Positions 26,141-34,627 of a DNA stretch of 64,000 nucleotides are shown one piece after another. The position numbers were made by a program, and so were the translations under genes. The notes under the pieces are model-generated. The model ran no database searches, was not told where the DNA came from, and saw only the letters and a program-made list of their open reading frames with translations. How positions within the stretch are numbered: the first letter of the stretch is position 1; each line of letters begins with the position of its first letter. This stretch comes from Phocaeicola salanitronis DSM 18170 (GTDB lineage: Bacteria > Bacteroidota > Bacteroidia > Bacteroidales > Bacteroidaceae): the NCBI RefSeq assembly GCF_000190575.1, contig NC_015164.1, positions 1-64,000 on the forward strand, read 5' to 3'.

Positions 26141-27559
26141 TTAGTATTTGTAAGTGATATTTTGTTCGCGGTGGTTCACTTCTACGTTTGCTCCGAATTT
26201 TTCGTGGATATGCTGTGCCACATGTTCGGCTGCATAAACCGAGCGGTGTTGTCCGCCTGTACATCCGAAACAGATGCTCAGGTGGGTAAAACCTCTTTCC
26301 AGAAAGCGTTGCACATGGGCGTCGGCCAGTGCGTATACGTGTTCTAAGAAGGTCAGTATCTCTCCGTCTTCTTCCAGGAACCGGATAACCGGCTCATCGC
26401 GTCCGGTCAGTTGCTTGTAGGCATCGTATTTGCCCGGATTGTGGATGGCACGGCAATCGAATACATATCCGCCTCCGTTTCCGGACGGGTCTTCCGGAAT
26501 CCCTTTCTTATAGGAAAAGCTCATGACCCGCACCGTAAGCTTGCGCTTGTTCAGTTCGGTGGCATATACGGGAAGCCTGGTTAATTGTTTCAGCACTTTG
26601 CATAGGTAAGGATATGCCGGAAAATCCTCTTCCAATAATTGGTCCAGGTTTCCGATGGCATACGGGATGCTTTGCAGGAAGTGTGGCTTCTGTTCGAAGT
26701 AACCACGGAATCCGTAGGCACCCAATACTTGTAAGGTGCGGAAGAGGACGAATTGCCTTAATTGTTCTTTGAAATGAGATTCGGATAGAGGGCAATAAGC
26801 TTGAAGTACCTCCAGATATTCATGTATCAGTTCATTTCGTAGTTCTTGCGGAAATCGGGCTTTGGCTTGCCATAGGAAAGAAGCCACATCGTAATAAACG
26901 GGTCCTTTCCGTCCGCCCTGAAAGTCGATGAAGTAAGGTTTCCCTTCCCTTATCATCACATTACGGCTTTGGAAGTCGCGGTACATGAAGGTGGAGAACG
27001 TATCGGCAAGCAATACTTGCGTCATGTTTTCGAAATCGTCTTCCAGTAAATTTTCCTGAAAGTCAATGCCCGTGGCTTTTAGGAAGCAATATTTGAAATA
27101 ATTCAAGTCCCACAGGATGCTGCGCCGGTTGAATTCAGCTTGCGGGTAGCAGACGGAGAAATCCATGTCTTCCGCTCCTTCGAATTGTATGCGTGGAAGT
27201 AGGCGGATGGTTTGTTTCAATAAAGTTTTTTCAGTTTCGTTGAATATGCCTGTATTCCTTCCTTGCTTAATGGCTTGAAACAATGAGGTGTCTCCCAAGT
27301 CTTCTTGCAGGTAAGCCATAGCGTCATCGGTTTGGGCATAAACGTGCGGAACGGGCAACCCTTTTGCCTCGAAGTGTTGTGCCATGTACAAGAAAGCACG
27401 GTTCTCAGCTTCCGATGTGCCGTATACGCCTATCAGTTGCGGGTTTCCTTTCAGGCGGTAATAATTGCGGTTAGAGCCTGCGCCAGCCAATGGTTCGATG
27501 TCTTCGGGGAGATGTCCGGTATATGTTTGGTACAGTGTTTGTATGTTTTCTTGATGCAT
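26141..27559 (-). CDS. AmgK-like sugar kinase fused to a RapZ C-terminal domain
   Basis: A 472-residue fusion. Residues 1 to about 330 are an aminoglycoside-phosphotransferase-type kinase: AGAGSNRNYYRL (glycine loop), MYRDFQSRNVMI with the catalytic Asp, and YFIDFQGGRKGPVYYDVAS with the metal Asp; this is AmgK-like, for MurNAc/GlcNAc anomeric phosphorylation. Residues about 345-472 match the RapZ C-terminal domain (VMSFSYKKGIP, GCTGGQHRSVYAAE), which in E. coli RapZ binds glucosamine-6-phosphate. The RapZ N-terminal ATPase is absent. The start at 27559 is chosen over 27595 because the extra residues match nothing. It lies upstream of the MurU-like gene. Confidence 0.85.
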   Translation of the reverse strand: MHQENIQTLYQTYTGHLPEDIEPLAGAGSNRNYYRLKGNPQLIGVYGTSEAENRAFLYMAQHFEAKGLPVPHVYAQTDDAMAYLQEDLGDTSLFQAIKQGRNTGIFNETEKTLLKQTIRLLPRIQFEGAEDMDFSVCYPQAEFNRRSILWDLNYFKYCFLKATGIDFQENLLEDDFENMTQVLLADTFSTFMYRDFQSRNVMIREGKPYFIDFQGGRKGPVYYDVASFLWQAKARFPQELRNELIHEYLEVLQAYCPLSESHFKEQLRQFVLFRTLQVLGAYGFRGYFEQKPHFLQSIPYAIGNLDQLLEEDFPAYPYLCKVLKQLTRLPVYATELNKRKLTVRVMSFSYKKGIPEDPSGNGGGYVFDCRAIHNPGKYDAYKQLTGRDEPVIRFLEEDGEILTFLEHVYALADAHVQRFLERGFTHLSICFGCTGGQHRSVYAAEHVAQHIHEKFGANVEVNHREQNITYKY

Positions 27560-27575
27560 AAGTCGTATAGGTGTT

Positions 27576-27914
27576 TCAGAGTCCGTTTTGTGCAAGGATG
27601 GCTTTCAATTCGGCATCGGTCAGGTTTTCACATTCGGATTTGTCGTATAATGTGAGCAGCAATATATCTGCTTTATCTGATGTAACAAGTAAGGTCAGTG
27701 TAATGACTCTTGCCCCACCGCTTTTACCTTTCCCTTTCGAAGTAATAGACATTCTGATTTTGTGTAGTCCTTTACCTAGATCAGTTCCTTGAAATGGATT
27801 CTCATGTAATGAAGCAACAAGCAGATTTACGTCTTCTTTTAAAGACCGGTAACGTTTGCTGAGGCGTTTGAGTTCTTTTAGGAAATAGGGAGTCGGTTTT
27901 ACATTATAGTTCAT
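27576..27914 (-). CDS. RelE/YafQ-like toxin
   Basis: A 112-residue basic protein of the RelE/ParE fold: YFLKELKRLSKRYRSLKED at the start, KGKSGGARVITL in the core and a final strand LLLTLYDKSE. The N-terminal helix and the GGARVITL strand fit a ribosome-dependent mRNA interferase, and the partner upstream overlaps its start by 11 bases as in type II toxin-antitoxin pairs. The start at 27914 (MNYNVKPTPYF) is preferred. Length and a Bacteroides-type insert (QGTDLGKGLHKIRMS) suggest a YafQ/RelE relative rather than a known subgroup. Confidence 0.8.
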   Translation of the reverse strand: MNYNVKPTPYFLKELKRLSKRYRSLKEDVNLLVASLHENPFQGTDLGKGLHKIRMSITSKGKGKSGGARVITLTLLVTSDKADILLLTLYDKSECENLTDAELKAILAQNGL

Positions 27915-28188
27915 GATATACTTCTTCCCATGTTTGTAGTTGCAATTTTCCATCTTTATATTGCTTTGCTTCTTGGCAAGCTTGATTGAATCCTTCTTTC
28001 AGTTCTTCTTTCGTGCGATAGGGCACAATGTCTTCTGCCAATGTATCAGTAGCGGTAAGGGGCTGTGCTTTCTCCTTTTGGATAGCAAGTTTCCTGATAT
28101 AGTCCAATGCTTTCTTCATGCAGTTTTCATCATCGGCGATGTAACTCAACTGGCGGAACAGTTCCGCATTGATGCTTTTGGTACTCAT
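27904..28188 (-). CDS. Antitoxin of the RelE-type pair
   Basis: A 94-residue protein whose N-terminus (MSTKSINAELFRQLSYIADDENCMKKALDYIRKL) fits a short DNA-binding or dimerisation segment and whose acidic/polar C-terminus would wrap the toxin. It overlaps the toxin start by 11 bases. The TACCTTTG promoter at 28228-28235 serves the pair. No specific antitoxin family is certain. Confidence 0.75.
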   Translation of the reverse strand: MSTKSINAELFRQLSYIADDENCMKKALDYIRKLAIQKEKAQPLTATDTLAEDIVPYRTKEELKEGFNQACQEAKQYKDGKLQLQTWEEVYHEL

Positions 28189-28227
28189 GTGGGTATCTCC
28201 TTCTCCTTATTTATATATGCTTTCCGG

Positions 28228-28235
28228 CAAAGGTA
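28228..28235 (-). promoter_or_regulatory. Promoter -7 element of the toxin-antitoxin pair
   Basis: Minus-strand TACCTTTG, 40 bases before the antitoxin start. Confidence 0.6.
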
Positions 28236-28294
28236 GTGAAATTTTTCCTGAATAAAAAAAGAGTTACCCGATTTCTCAGATAACCCTTCTTAGG

Positions 28295-28366
28295 TAGCCC
28301 GTGGGAGAATCGAACTCCCCTTTCAAGAATGAAAATCTTGCGTCCTAACCGATAGACGAACGGGCC
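28295..28366 (-). tRNA. tRNA-Glu (anticodon TTC), copy 1
   Basis: On the minus strand: 5' GGCCCGT pairs with ACGGGCT, D arm TCTATCGGTTAGGA, anticodon stem CAAGA/TCTTG around TTTTCAT giving TTC, and T arm GAGTTCGATTC. 72 bases, CCA not encoded. Its sequence is identical to the next copy, 39 bases away. Confidence 0.96.
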
Positions 28367-28405
28367 ATCTTTCTTTTCTGCCTTGGCAGATGTCGTTTTT
28401 GGAAG

Positions 28406-28477
28406 TAGCCCGTGGGAGAATCGAACTCCCCTTTCAAGAATGAAAATCTTGCGTCCTAACCGATAGACGAACGGGCC
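28406..28477 (-). tRNA. tRNA-Glu (anticodon TTC), copy 2
   Basis: Same cloverleaf and sequence as the copy at 28295-28366. This is the promoter-proximal copy; a minus-strand TACCTTTG at 28519-28526 would drive both. Confidence 0.96.
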
Positions 28478-28518
28478 ATCCTTTGTCGTGTTGAGAAGGT
28501 GTTTCTCGAACACGGGTG

Positions 28519-28526
28519 CAAAGGTA
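28519..28526 (-). promoter_or_regulatory. Promoter -7 element of the tRNA-Glu pair
   Basis: Minus-strand TACCTTTG ending 42 bases before the first mature tRNA. Confidence 0.6.
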
Positions 28527-28712
28527 CGCATTATTTTTGAATTTGCAAGCGTTTGCGGTGTTTTTTTTGATAAAAGCCCACATTTTGCCATTAAGTACCT
28601 ATGTTTGCAGAACGAAGATATGCTTCATGGGCAATATCAGATAACTGCTATGGCTTGAGGAGATAACTGAAACGGCAAGGTAATATATCTTCGGTTAGCG
28701 CATCATGGTTTC

Positions 28713-28906
28713 AGAAGCTGTTTTGAATTTATCGTGCGCTGATTTGGGATGAGTTTTTGAGGCATTTTCGCTTCTGTGATGAGGAAGATAGCGGGCTATC
28801 TGACGAAGAACAGAAGCGGAAAGAACCAAAAAATCGCCCAAAGCACACACGAAAACGAACACATCAAGCCAAGAAAAACTTTTTGGAGAAATTCAAAACA
28901 GCTTCT
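28713..28906 (+). mobile_element. MITE-like element, type B (copy 1, 194 bp)
   Basis: Perfect 18-bp inverted ends, AGAAGCTGTTTTGAATTT at 28713 and its complement ending at 28906. A short open frame starting at 28779 reads MRKIAGYLTKNRSGKN, nearly identical to the frame in the second copy at 49538 and related to that of type A. Non-autonomous: no transposase is present. The region 28527-29003 otherwise holds only the trpB2 terminator. Confidence 0.7.
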
Positions 28907-28940
28907 CAGTTGGTTGAAGGCATTCATTTATATGCGCGGA

Positions 28941-28989
28941 TAAAAAAATGTGCTAATGCATAGGAGGTTTATTCCCGCATTAGCACATT
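28941..28989 (-). terminator. Terminator of trpB2
   Basis: AATGTGCTAATG (28947-28958) pairs with CATTAGCACATT (28978-28989); on the minus strand it is followed by a T run. Confidence 0.85.
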
Positions 28990-29003
28990 CCTATATTCCC
29001 ACA

Positions 29004-30374
29004 TTATTTATTCAGTTCATTCACTTCTGCCAGGCTCTTGTTTATTTCCTCATCGCTCAGGCTATAATTGGTGAGATTGCCTGCCAAGTATTGGTCGTAA
29101 GCGCTCATGTCGATCAAGCCGTGTCCGGAGAGGTTGAAAAGAAGCACTTTCTCTTCGCCGCTTTCTTTGCATTTCAATGCTTCATTAATGGTGGCAGCGA
29201 TGGCGTGGCATGATTCCGGTGCCGGGATGATGCCTTCTACTTTGGCGAAAAGGCAGCCGGCTTTGAACGAATCCAATTGTTGGATGTCGACGGCTTCCAT
29301 GAGGTTGTCTTTTATCAGCTGCGATACGATGACACCAGCTCCGTGATAACGCAAGCCTCCGGCATGGATGTTGGCAGGGGTAAAATTGTGTCCCAATGTG
29401 TACATCGGAAGCAGCGGGGTATATCCGGCTTCGTCTCCATAGTCGTATTCGAATTTGCCTCGTGTCAGTTTTGGGCATGATGCCGGTTCGGCTGCAATGT
29501 ATCGGGTTTTCTTTCCTTCCAGGATGGTGTGCCGCATGAACGGGAAAGCGATGCCGCCGAAGTTGGAACCTCCGCCGAAGCAGGCGATGATGGCATCGGG
29601 ATATTCGCCTGCCATTTCCATTTGCTTTTCGGCCTCCAGTCCGATGATGGTCTGATGGAGGGTGACATGGCTTAATACAGAGCCTAAAGTATATTTGCAG
29701 TTAGGTGTCGTGCGTGCCAGTTCTACTGCTTCAGAAATAGCTGTACCCAGTGAACCTTGGTGGTTAGGGTATTTGGTCAGGATGTCTTTTCCTGCGCGGG
29801 TTGACATGGAAGGTGAAGGAGTCACCTGTGCGCCGAAAGTCTGCATGATGCTGCGCCGGTATGGTTTCTGCTCGTAGCTGATTTTTACTTGATATACGGC
29901 AGCTTCCAGTCCGAATACGTTGGCTGCATACGACAGGGCTGCTCCCCATTGTCCGGCTCCTGTTTCGGTTGTGATATTGCTTACTCCTTCTTTTTTGCAA
30001 TAATAGGCTTGTGCCAGTGCCGAATTCAGCTTGTGCGAGCCGATTGGGCTGACACTTTCATTCTTGAAATAAATGTGGGCAGGGGTGTCTAATGCTTTTT
30101 CCAGTCCGTATGCACGTACCAGCGGGGTGCTCCGGTAGTATTTGTACATGTCGCGCACTTCATCGGGTATCTCGATCCATGTATCTGTTTGGTTCAATTC
30201 CTGCTGGCAAAGTTCTTTGGCGAAGATAGGGTAAAGGTCTTCGGGTTTGAGCGGTTCTTTGGTAGCAGGGTTTAAGGGAGGCAGCGGTTTGTTTATCATA
30301 TCTGCCTGAATGTTATACCAGAAGCGTGGTATTTCGTCTTCGGGTAAGATGAATCTTTTCTGTTTATTGCTCAT
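29004..30374 (-). CDS. TrpB2-type tryptophan synthase beta-like enzyme
   Basis: A 456-residue PLP enzyme of the TrpB-like (TrpB2) group. The PLP Lys lies in IGSHKLNSALAQAYY, and ETGAGQWGAALSYA and GGGSNFGG form the cofactor pocket. The extended N-terminus (PPLNPATKEPLKPEDLYPIF) is characteristic of TrpB2 rather than of TrpB1 that works with TrpA. No trpA or other trp gene is nearby. It probably uses free indole to make Trp, or a related reaction. It has its own promoter (minus-strand TATTTTTG at 30402-30409) and terminator. Confidence 0.92.
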   Translation of the reverse strand: MSNKQKRFILPEDEIPRFWYNIQADMINKPLPPLNPATKEPLKPEDLYPIFAKELCQQELNQTDTWIEIPDEVRDMYKYYRSTPLVRAYGLEKALDTPAHIYFKNESVSPIGSHKLNSALAQAYYCKKEGVSNITTETGAGQWGAALSYAANVFGLEAAVYQVKISYEQKPYRRSIMQTFGAQVTPSPSMSTRAGKDILTKYPNHQGSLGTAISEAVELARTTPNCKYTLGSVLSHVTLHQTIIGLEAEKQMEMAGEYPDAIIACFGGGSNFGGIAFPFMRHTILEGKKTRYIAAEPASCPKLTRGKFEYDYGDEAGYTPLLPMYTLGHNFTPANIHAGGLRYHGAGVIVSQLIKDNLMEAVDIQQLDSFKAGCLFAKVEGIIPAPESCHAIAATINEALKCKESGEEKVLLFNLSGHGLIDMSAYDQYLAGNLTNYSLSDEEINKSLAEVNELNK

Positions 30375-30401
30375 AATGACTTACATTTTTAAACGTTTTG
30401 C

Positions 30402-30409
30402 CAAAAATA
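30402..30409 (-). promoter_or_regulatory. Promoter -7 element of trpB2
   Basis: Minus-strand TATTTTTG, 28 bases before the start codon. Confidence 0.55.
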
Positions 30410-30473
30410 GGTAAAAAAGTGAAACTATGCAACCTCTTTTACGAAAATTTCTTCCAGAGGGGGCTAATCTTGT

Positions 30474-30575
30474 TCAATCGTCCACCCAAAGCAGGTCGCT
30501 CATGATGCTGTCGGATATGAAAATACCTTGTTCGGTAAGCTTCAGGAAATCGCCGGTCTGTTGTAAAGTATGTTG
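30474..30575 (-). pseudogene. Duplicated 3' end of hemW
   Basis: An open stretch of 33 codons plus stop whose product ends FISDSIMSDLLWVDD, closely matching the end of hemW (FISDGIMSDLLWVED) at 31952. It has no start or upstream part. The two copies differ at several bases, so the duplication is not a recent perfect one. It bounds the 1.4-kb stretch with two secreted paralogues. Confidence 0.85.
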
Positions 30576-30588
30576 TTGTATACTATAT

Positions 30589-30702
30589 GCGGTATAGATT
30601 TGTGCATTTTCTCACCACAGAGGTACACAGAGTCTTTTGTTTTTTCTGTGGTACTCTGTGGTGAATAGTTATGTTTCATTAAAATGCACAATTTCATACC
30701 GC
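30589..30702. repeat. Composite palindrome (copy 4 of the CACAGAG family inside outer arms)
   Basis: Outer arms 30589-30610 (GCGGTATAGATTTGTGCATT...) and 30681-30702 pair with about two mismatches. Inside lies TCACCACAGAGGTACACAGA (30612-30631) with its inverted partner (30645-30664). It fills the gap downstream of the first paralogue. Confidence 0.7.
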
Positions 30703-30710
30703 GCAAAGTA

Positions 30711-31241
30711 TTAATACTTCAAGTCCACAAATGGAATTCCAAATAGGATAGGTACATAAAATCGGTTTTTTAATCCTGTTTCTGTTTTGATTACTTTGGC
30801 TTTTGAAATGTCATACTTAACACCTTTATATTGTTTATAAATAGCATACATTTCTTCATCTGTTAGCAAGGTCTTTTTCCCTTTAGGAAGCCAAAAACAT
30901 ACGTATTTTACAATTCCAGTTTCATCAAAATATGATTTGATACGGATATTCTCTCCTTTTTCCAATTCTTGCATTCGTTGTTTTGTAAAAGTCCTGTTGT
31001 TTATTAATTCTTGAAATGGTTTTACTTCGTTGTCTTGGTGCCAATTCAGATTTCCATGATAGGCACTTAAGTCTAATAGCCCTTCACCTTTTTTTAATAT
31101 TTCGTTAGTTTCTTGTTTGGGAAAGAAATAAGTGCTTCCTGTTTCTGAAATTTGGCAAGTAAAATGCTTTGTATCTGTTTGAGCTGTTAAACTGGTGGTA
31201 CATCCTATTAGCAGGAGCAATGTCGTGAATAAGTTTTTCAT
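30711..31241 (-). CDS. Secreted hypothetical protein, paralogue A
   Basis: A 176-residue exported protein (signal peptide 1-20, with a Cys near residue 14 but no clean lipobox). The mature part shares a layout with paralogue B: TKHFTCQISE, then EILKKGEG, KPFQELI, QRMQELEKGENIRIKSYFDETGIVKYVCFWLP and the end IPFVDLKY. No catalytic motif is evident and the family is not recognised. It is 89 bases downstream of paralogue B; both look like tandem duplicates. They sit between two copies of the hemW 3' end. Confidence 0.75.
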   Translation of the reverse strand: MKNLFTTLLLLIGCTTSLTAQTDTKHFTCQISETGSTYFFPKQETNEILKKGEGLLDLSAYHGNLNWHQDNEVKPFQELINNRTFTKQRMQELEKGENIRIKSYFDETGIVKYVCFWLPKGKKTLLTDEEMYAIYKQYKGVKYDISKAKVIKTETGLKNRFYVPILFGIPFVDLKY

Positions 31242-31330
31242 TGTTTTGCTTTTTATGTAATTTGATAATCCTTTGGGTGTTATAATCGTTTTTGTTTTCC
31301 GGCGGTAAATGAACGGAGCAAGGAGGCTGG

Positions 31331-31852
31331 TTAATACTTCAAATCTTCAAATGGAATCTCAAAGAAATCAGAACAATAAAATTGAGTTACAATTCCTTTA
31401 TCGTTATATGCTTTGCAAAAGGATATGTCATATTTTATCCCCATATATGCTTGATAGATAGCATATAGTTCTTTGTCGGTTAATGAAGTGGTGACATTAG
31501 TAGGAAGCCAAAATTCGACATATTTGATTATTCCACTTTCATCAAAGTAGGGACATATACGTATGTTGGCATTCTTTTCCAATTCTTTCATTCGTGTTGA
31601 GGAGAATATGTGTTGATTAATCATTTCTTGAAAAGGTTTGACATAAACATCTTTATGCCATGGTATTTCTTTATCGTAGCCTAACCAATCTAAAGTAGCT
31701 TCTCCTTTTTTCAAAATTTCATTCGTTTTTTCTTTAGGTGTAATAAGAGTTCCTCCTCCTTTTGCCGGTTGGAAGATAAAATGTTCAGTTTCAGTTTGAG
31801 CAAATAAGATGCTGTTTAATGCGATAAATAATATGAATAATTGCAATTTCAT
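31331..31852 (-). CDS. Secreted hypothetical protein, paralogue B
   Basis: A 173-residue secreted paralogue of the protein at 30711-31241, with signal peptide (1-18, ending LFAQ). Shared blocks are EHFIFQPAKGG, TNEILKKGEATLDW, VKPFQEMIN, RMKELEKNANIRICPYFDESG and IPFEDLKY. Identity appears around half. A third copy of only the last 13 codons lies at 31904-31942. Function unknown; possibly an immunity or surface protein, but nothing in sequence says so. Confidence 0.75.
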   Translation of the reverse strand: MKLQLFILFIALNSILFAQTETEHFIFQPAKGGGTLITPKEKTNEILKKGEATLDWLGYDKEIPWHKDVYVKPFQEMINQHIFSSTRMKELEKNANIRICPYFDESGIIKYVEFWLPTNVTTSLTDKELYAIYQAYMGIKYDISFCKAYNDKGIVTQFYCSDFFEIPFEDLKY

Positions 31853-31903
31853 AAGTCGTTTTTTATAATTAATCAGTGCTTTAGGGAGGAAACCGCTAAT
31901 GTA

Positions 31904-31942
31904 TTAATACTTCAAGTCTTCAAATGGGATTTCAAGTAGCAT
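31904..31942 (-). pseudogene. Remnant of a third paralogue (C-terminal codons)
   Basis: On the minus strand this encodes MLLEIPFEDLKY then stop, matching the end of paralogue B (FFEIPFEDLKY). Nothing else of that gene is left between it and hemW. Confidence 0.75.
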
Positions 31943-31951
31943 AGTCTTGTT

Positions 31952-33085
31952 TCAATCTTCTACCCAAAGCAGGTCGCTCATGATTCCGTCGGATATGAAA
32001 ATACCTTGTCCGGTAAGTTTCAGGAAGCCATTGGTCTGTTGCAGGGTATGTTGTTGTAAATGGGGTGTGGCAAGGTGGATACAATAATCGTATAGTTTTT
32101 CTCCGAAACCGGTCTTGAGCCTGGTCAGGGACATGCCCCACATGGTGCGCAGGCTGGTAATGATAAAATCGTTGTAGCGGGTGTAGAGGTCGAGCTCTTC
32201 TTTTTCAAAATCAGGCTTATGGTTTTCGATGCCTGTTATGTATTTTTCAAGCGATGCGATGTTCCATTGGCGTGACGTGCCGTTATATGAATGGGCAGAA
32301 GCTCCGCATCCTAGGTATGTTTTGCCTGTCCAATAGCTGGAGTTATGGCGTGAATATTTGTCGGGCAGGCAGAAGTTGGATATCTCATAATGTTCGTATC
32401 CGGCGTTTTTCAGTGTATGAATCAGTTCGGAGAATAGGTTTACGCTCAAGTCTTCGTCTATTTCGTTTACCCGATGCTGTTCGCGGAGTTTCCAGAGGGG
32501 TGTTCCTTCTTCGTAAATCAGGTGGTAGGCAGAGATGTGTTCGGGATGCAGGGTGACGGCTTGCTTTAGGTCGGCTTGCCATGTGGCGAGTGTTTCTCCC
32601 GGCAATCCGTACATCAGGTCGATGCTGATATTTCCGAAACCAGCTTCCCGGCAGTTCCAGAATGCCTCCAAGGCTTGTCGGGCATTGTGCCGGCGTTGCA
32701 GGACAGACAGGGTGGCATCGTTGAATGTCTGTATTCCCATGCTCAGGCGGTTGAAGGGGAAGTGCCGGAGCATCCGGATATAGGTGGGGTGTAAATCGTC
32801 CGGATTGGCTTCGATGGTGATTTCGGCATCGGGGCGGATGCTGTAATGATGATATAGGGTGTCGAACAGTGCTTCGAAATGTTTCTCCTGCAATTGTGAA
32901 GGTGTTCCTCCGCCCATGTAGACGGTCTCGATTTCTTCATCTTCAAGATAATCTTTCCGTTGTTCCAGTTCAGCGCATAATGCTTCGATGTATCGGTCTG
33001 TCTGTCCGCTTTGGGTCGTCGAAAAGAAATCGCAATAGATGCACCGCCGTTTGCAGAAGGGGATGTGTAGATAGATGCCTGCCAT
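31952..33085 (-). CDS. hemW: HemW-like radical SAM heme chaperone
   Basis: A 377-residue radical SAM protein. The cluster motif CKRRCIYCDFF (CxxxCxxC) is near residue 10, followed by YMGGGTPSQL and the EANPDDL and RLSMGIQTF patterns of the HemN/HemW family. A C-terminal HemN domain ends the protein. HemW relatives carry heme to respiratory proteins and lack coproporphyrinogen oxidase activity; the short N-terminus before the cluster motif favours HemW over HemN. Its last 34 codons exist in a second, diverged copy at 30474-30575. Confidence 0.9.
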   Translation of the reverse strand: MAGIYLHIPFCKRRCIYCDFFSTTQSGQTDRYIEALCAELEQRKDYLEDEEIETVYMGGGTPSQLQEKHFEALFDTLYHHYSIRPDAEITIEANPDDLHPTYIRMLRHFPFNRLSMGIQTFNDATLSVLQRRHNARQALEAFWNCREAGFGNISIDLMYGLPGETLATWQADLKQAVTLHPEHISAYHLIYEEGTPLWKLREQHRVNEIDEDLSVNLFSELIHTLKNAGYEHYEISNFCLPDKYSRHNSSYWTGKTYLGCGASAHSYNGTSRQWNIASLEKYITGIENHKPDFEKEELDLYTRYNDFIITSLRTMWGMSLTRLKTGFGEKLYDYCIHLATPHLQQHTLQQTNGFLKLTGQGIFISDGIMSDLLWVED

Positions 33086-33099
33086 GAAAAAAGTAAAAA

Positions 33100-33179
33100 A
33101 TTGTCATTCTGAACGAAGTGAAGAATCTCGTGTACATCTGTGGATGTGAGATCCTTCGCTTTGCTCAGGATGACAATTC
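33100..33179. repeat. Intergenic inverted repeat, GTCATTCTGA family
   Basis: Arm TTGTCATTCTGAACGAAG... and inverted arm ...GCTCAGGATGACAATT with a loop around 33130-33147. Lies between pgk and hemW and may terminate pgk transcripts. Confidence 0.7.
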
Positions 33180-33212
33180 TATAATATAAGTGTTATTTTT
33201 ATATTCTTACCA

Positions 33213-34466
33213 TTATTCGCCACAGATAGCAGCTACACCCGGCAATACTTTGCCTTCGATGGCTTCCAGCAATGCACCGCCACCGGTAGAGATGTAAGAT
33301 ACCTGGTCTGCCATGCCGAACTTGTTGATGCAGGCTACAGAGTCGCCACCGCCAATCAATGAGAACGCGCCGTTCTTGGTAGCTTCTGCAATGGCTTCTG
33401 CAATGGCTTTCGAACCGCCTGTGAAGTTATCGAATTCGAATACGCCGGCAGGACCGTTCCACAGGATAGTCTTGGCATTTACGATAGCGTCTCTGAATGC
33501 CTTGCGGCTTTCGGGACCTGCATCCAAGCCTTCCCAACCTTCGGGGATATCGTTAGCCGGGCAAACTTGTGTGTTGGCATCGTTCTTGAAGTCATCAGCT
33601 GCGATACAGTCGGTACCCAATACCAGGTTTACACCTTTTTCTTTTGCTTTCTTGATGATGTCGAGAGCCAGGTCGAGCTTGTCATCTTCGCAGATAGACT
33701 TACCGATCTTGCCGCCTTGAGCCTTAGCGAAAGTAAATGTCATACCGCCGCACAGAATCAGGTTGTCTACCTTATCCATCAGGTTTTCGATGATACCGAT
33801 TTTGGTAGAAACTTTCGAACCACCCATGATAGCGGTGAACGGGCGTTTGATGTCTTTCAATACGTTATCAACGGCTTTCACTTCTTTTTCCATCAGGTAG
33901 CCCAGCATCTTGTGGTCTGCATCGAAATAGTCGGCGATAACGGCTGTAGAAGCGTGTTTGCGGTGAGCCGTACCGAATGCGTCCATCACGTAGCAGTCTG
34001 CATACGAAGCCAATGTCTTGGCGAAGTCTTTCTGGCGTGCCTTCATTTCTTTCTTAGCGGCTTCGTAAGCAGGGTCTTCTTTTTCGATGCCTACGGGTTT
34101 GCCTTCTTCTTCGGGATAGAAGCGGAGGTTTTCCAGCAACAATACTTCGCCCGGTTTCAAGGCTGCGGCTGCATCCTGTGCTTTGGCGCAGTCGGGAGCG
34201 AACTGAACCGGAGTGCCCAGAGCTGCTGATACAGCATCAACAATCTGGCTCAACGAATATTTGGCGTTTACTTTGCCTTTGGGCTTGCCCATGTGCGACA
34301 TGATAATCAAGGCACCGCCGTCAGCCAAGATTTTCTTCAAGGTAGGCAGAGCGCCACGGATACGAGTGTCATCGGTAATCTTACCATTTTCGTCCAAAGG
34401 TACATTGAAGTCCACGCGGACGATTGCCTTCTTTCCGGCAAAGTTGAATTTGTCAATAGTCATCAT
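33213..34466 (-). CDS. pgk: Phosphoglycerate kinase
   Basis: Glycolytic enzyme making ATP and 3-phosphoglycerate from 1,3-bisphosphoglycerate. 417 residues with the N-lobe substrate site ([21 protein letters not shown]), MSHMGKPKG, and the C-lobe nucleotide site [10 protein letters not shown] and GGGDSVACI. Length fits. Start at 34466 or 34463 (two adjacent Met codons). Promoter TAACTTTG (minus strand, 34514-34521) lies about 50 bases upstream. Confidence 0.97.
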   Translation of the reverse strand: MMTIDKFNFAGKKAIVRVDFNVPLDENGKITDDTRIRGALPTLKKILADGGALIIMSHMGKPKGKVNAKYSLSQIVDAVSAALGTPVQFAPDCAKAQDAAAALKPGEVLLLENLRFYPEEEGKPVGIEKEDPAYEAAKKEMKARQKDFAKTLASYADCYVMDAFGTAHRKHASTAVIADYFDADHKMLGYLMEKEVKAVDNVLKDIKRPFTAIMGGSKVSTKIGIIENLMDKVDNLILCGGMTFTFAKAQGGKIGKSICEDDKLDLALDIIKKAKEKGVNLVLGTDCIAADDFKNDANTQVCPANDIPEGWEGLDAGPESRKAFRDAIVNAKTILWNGPAGVFEFDNFTGGSKAIAEAIAEATKNGAFSLIGGGDSVACINKFGMADQVSYISTGGGALLEAIEGKVLPGVAAICGE

Positions 34467-34513
34467 AGTCTCAATATTTTTTGTTTAAAGTGTTTGCTTT
34501 TTCAGATGCACCG

Positions 34514-34521
34514 CAAAGTTA
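34514..34521 (-). promoter_or_regulatory. Promoter -7 element of pgk
   Basis: Minus-strand TAACTTTG, a full match to TAnnTTTG. Confidence 0.6.
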
Positions 34522-34627
34522 AGAAAAAAAACTATCCGACATGTATTTCACCCGATTATTTTCTGCCTCTTTGTTATTTTGTTTTAAAAAAGGCAGGGTA
34601 TGAGTTCGTAAGTAATGTCGTCTCCCG

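Noticed and set aside
28211..28591. 126-codon minus-strand frame over the tRNA-Glu pair
   Set aside because: Its repeated peptide is the translation of two identical tRNA genes.
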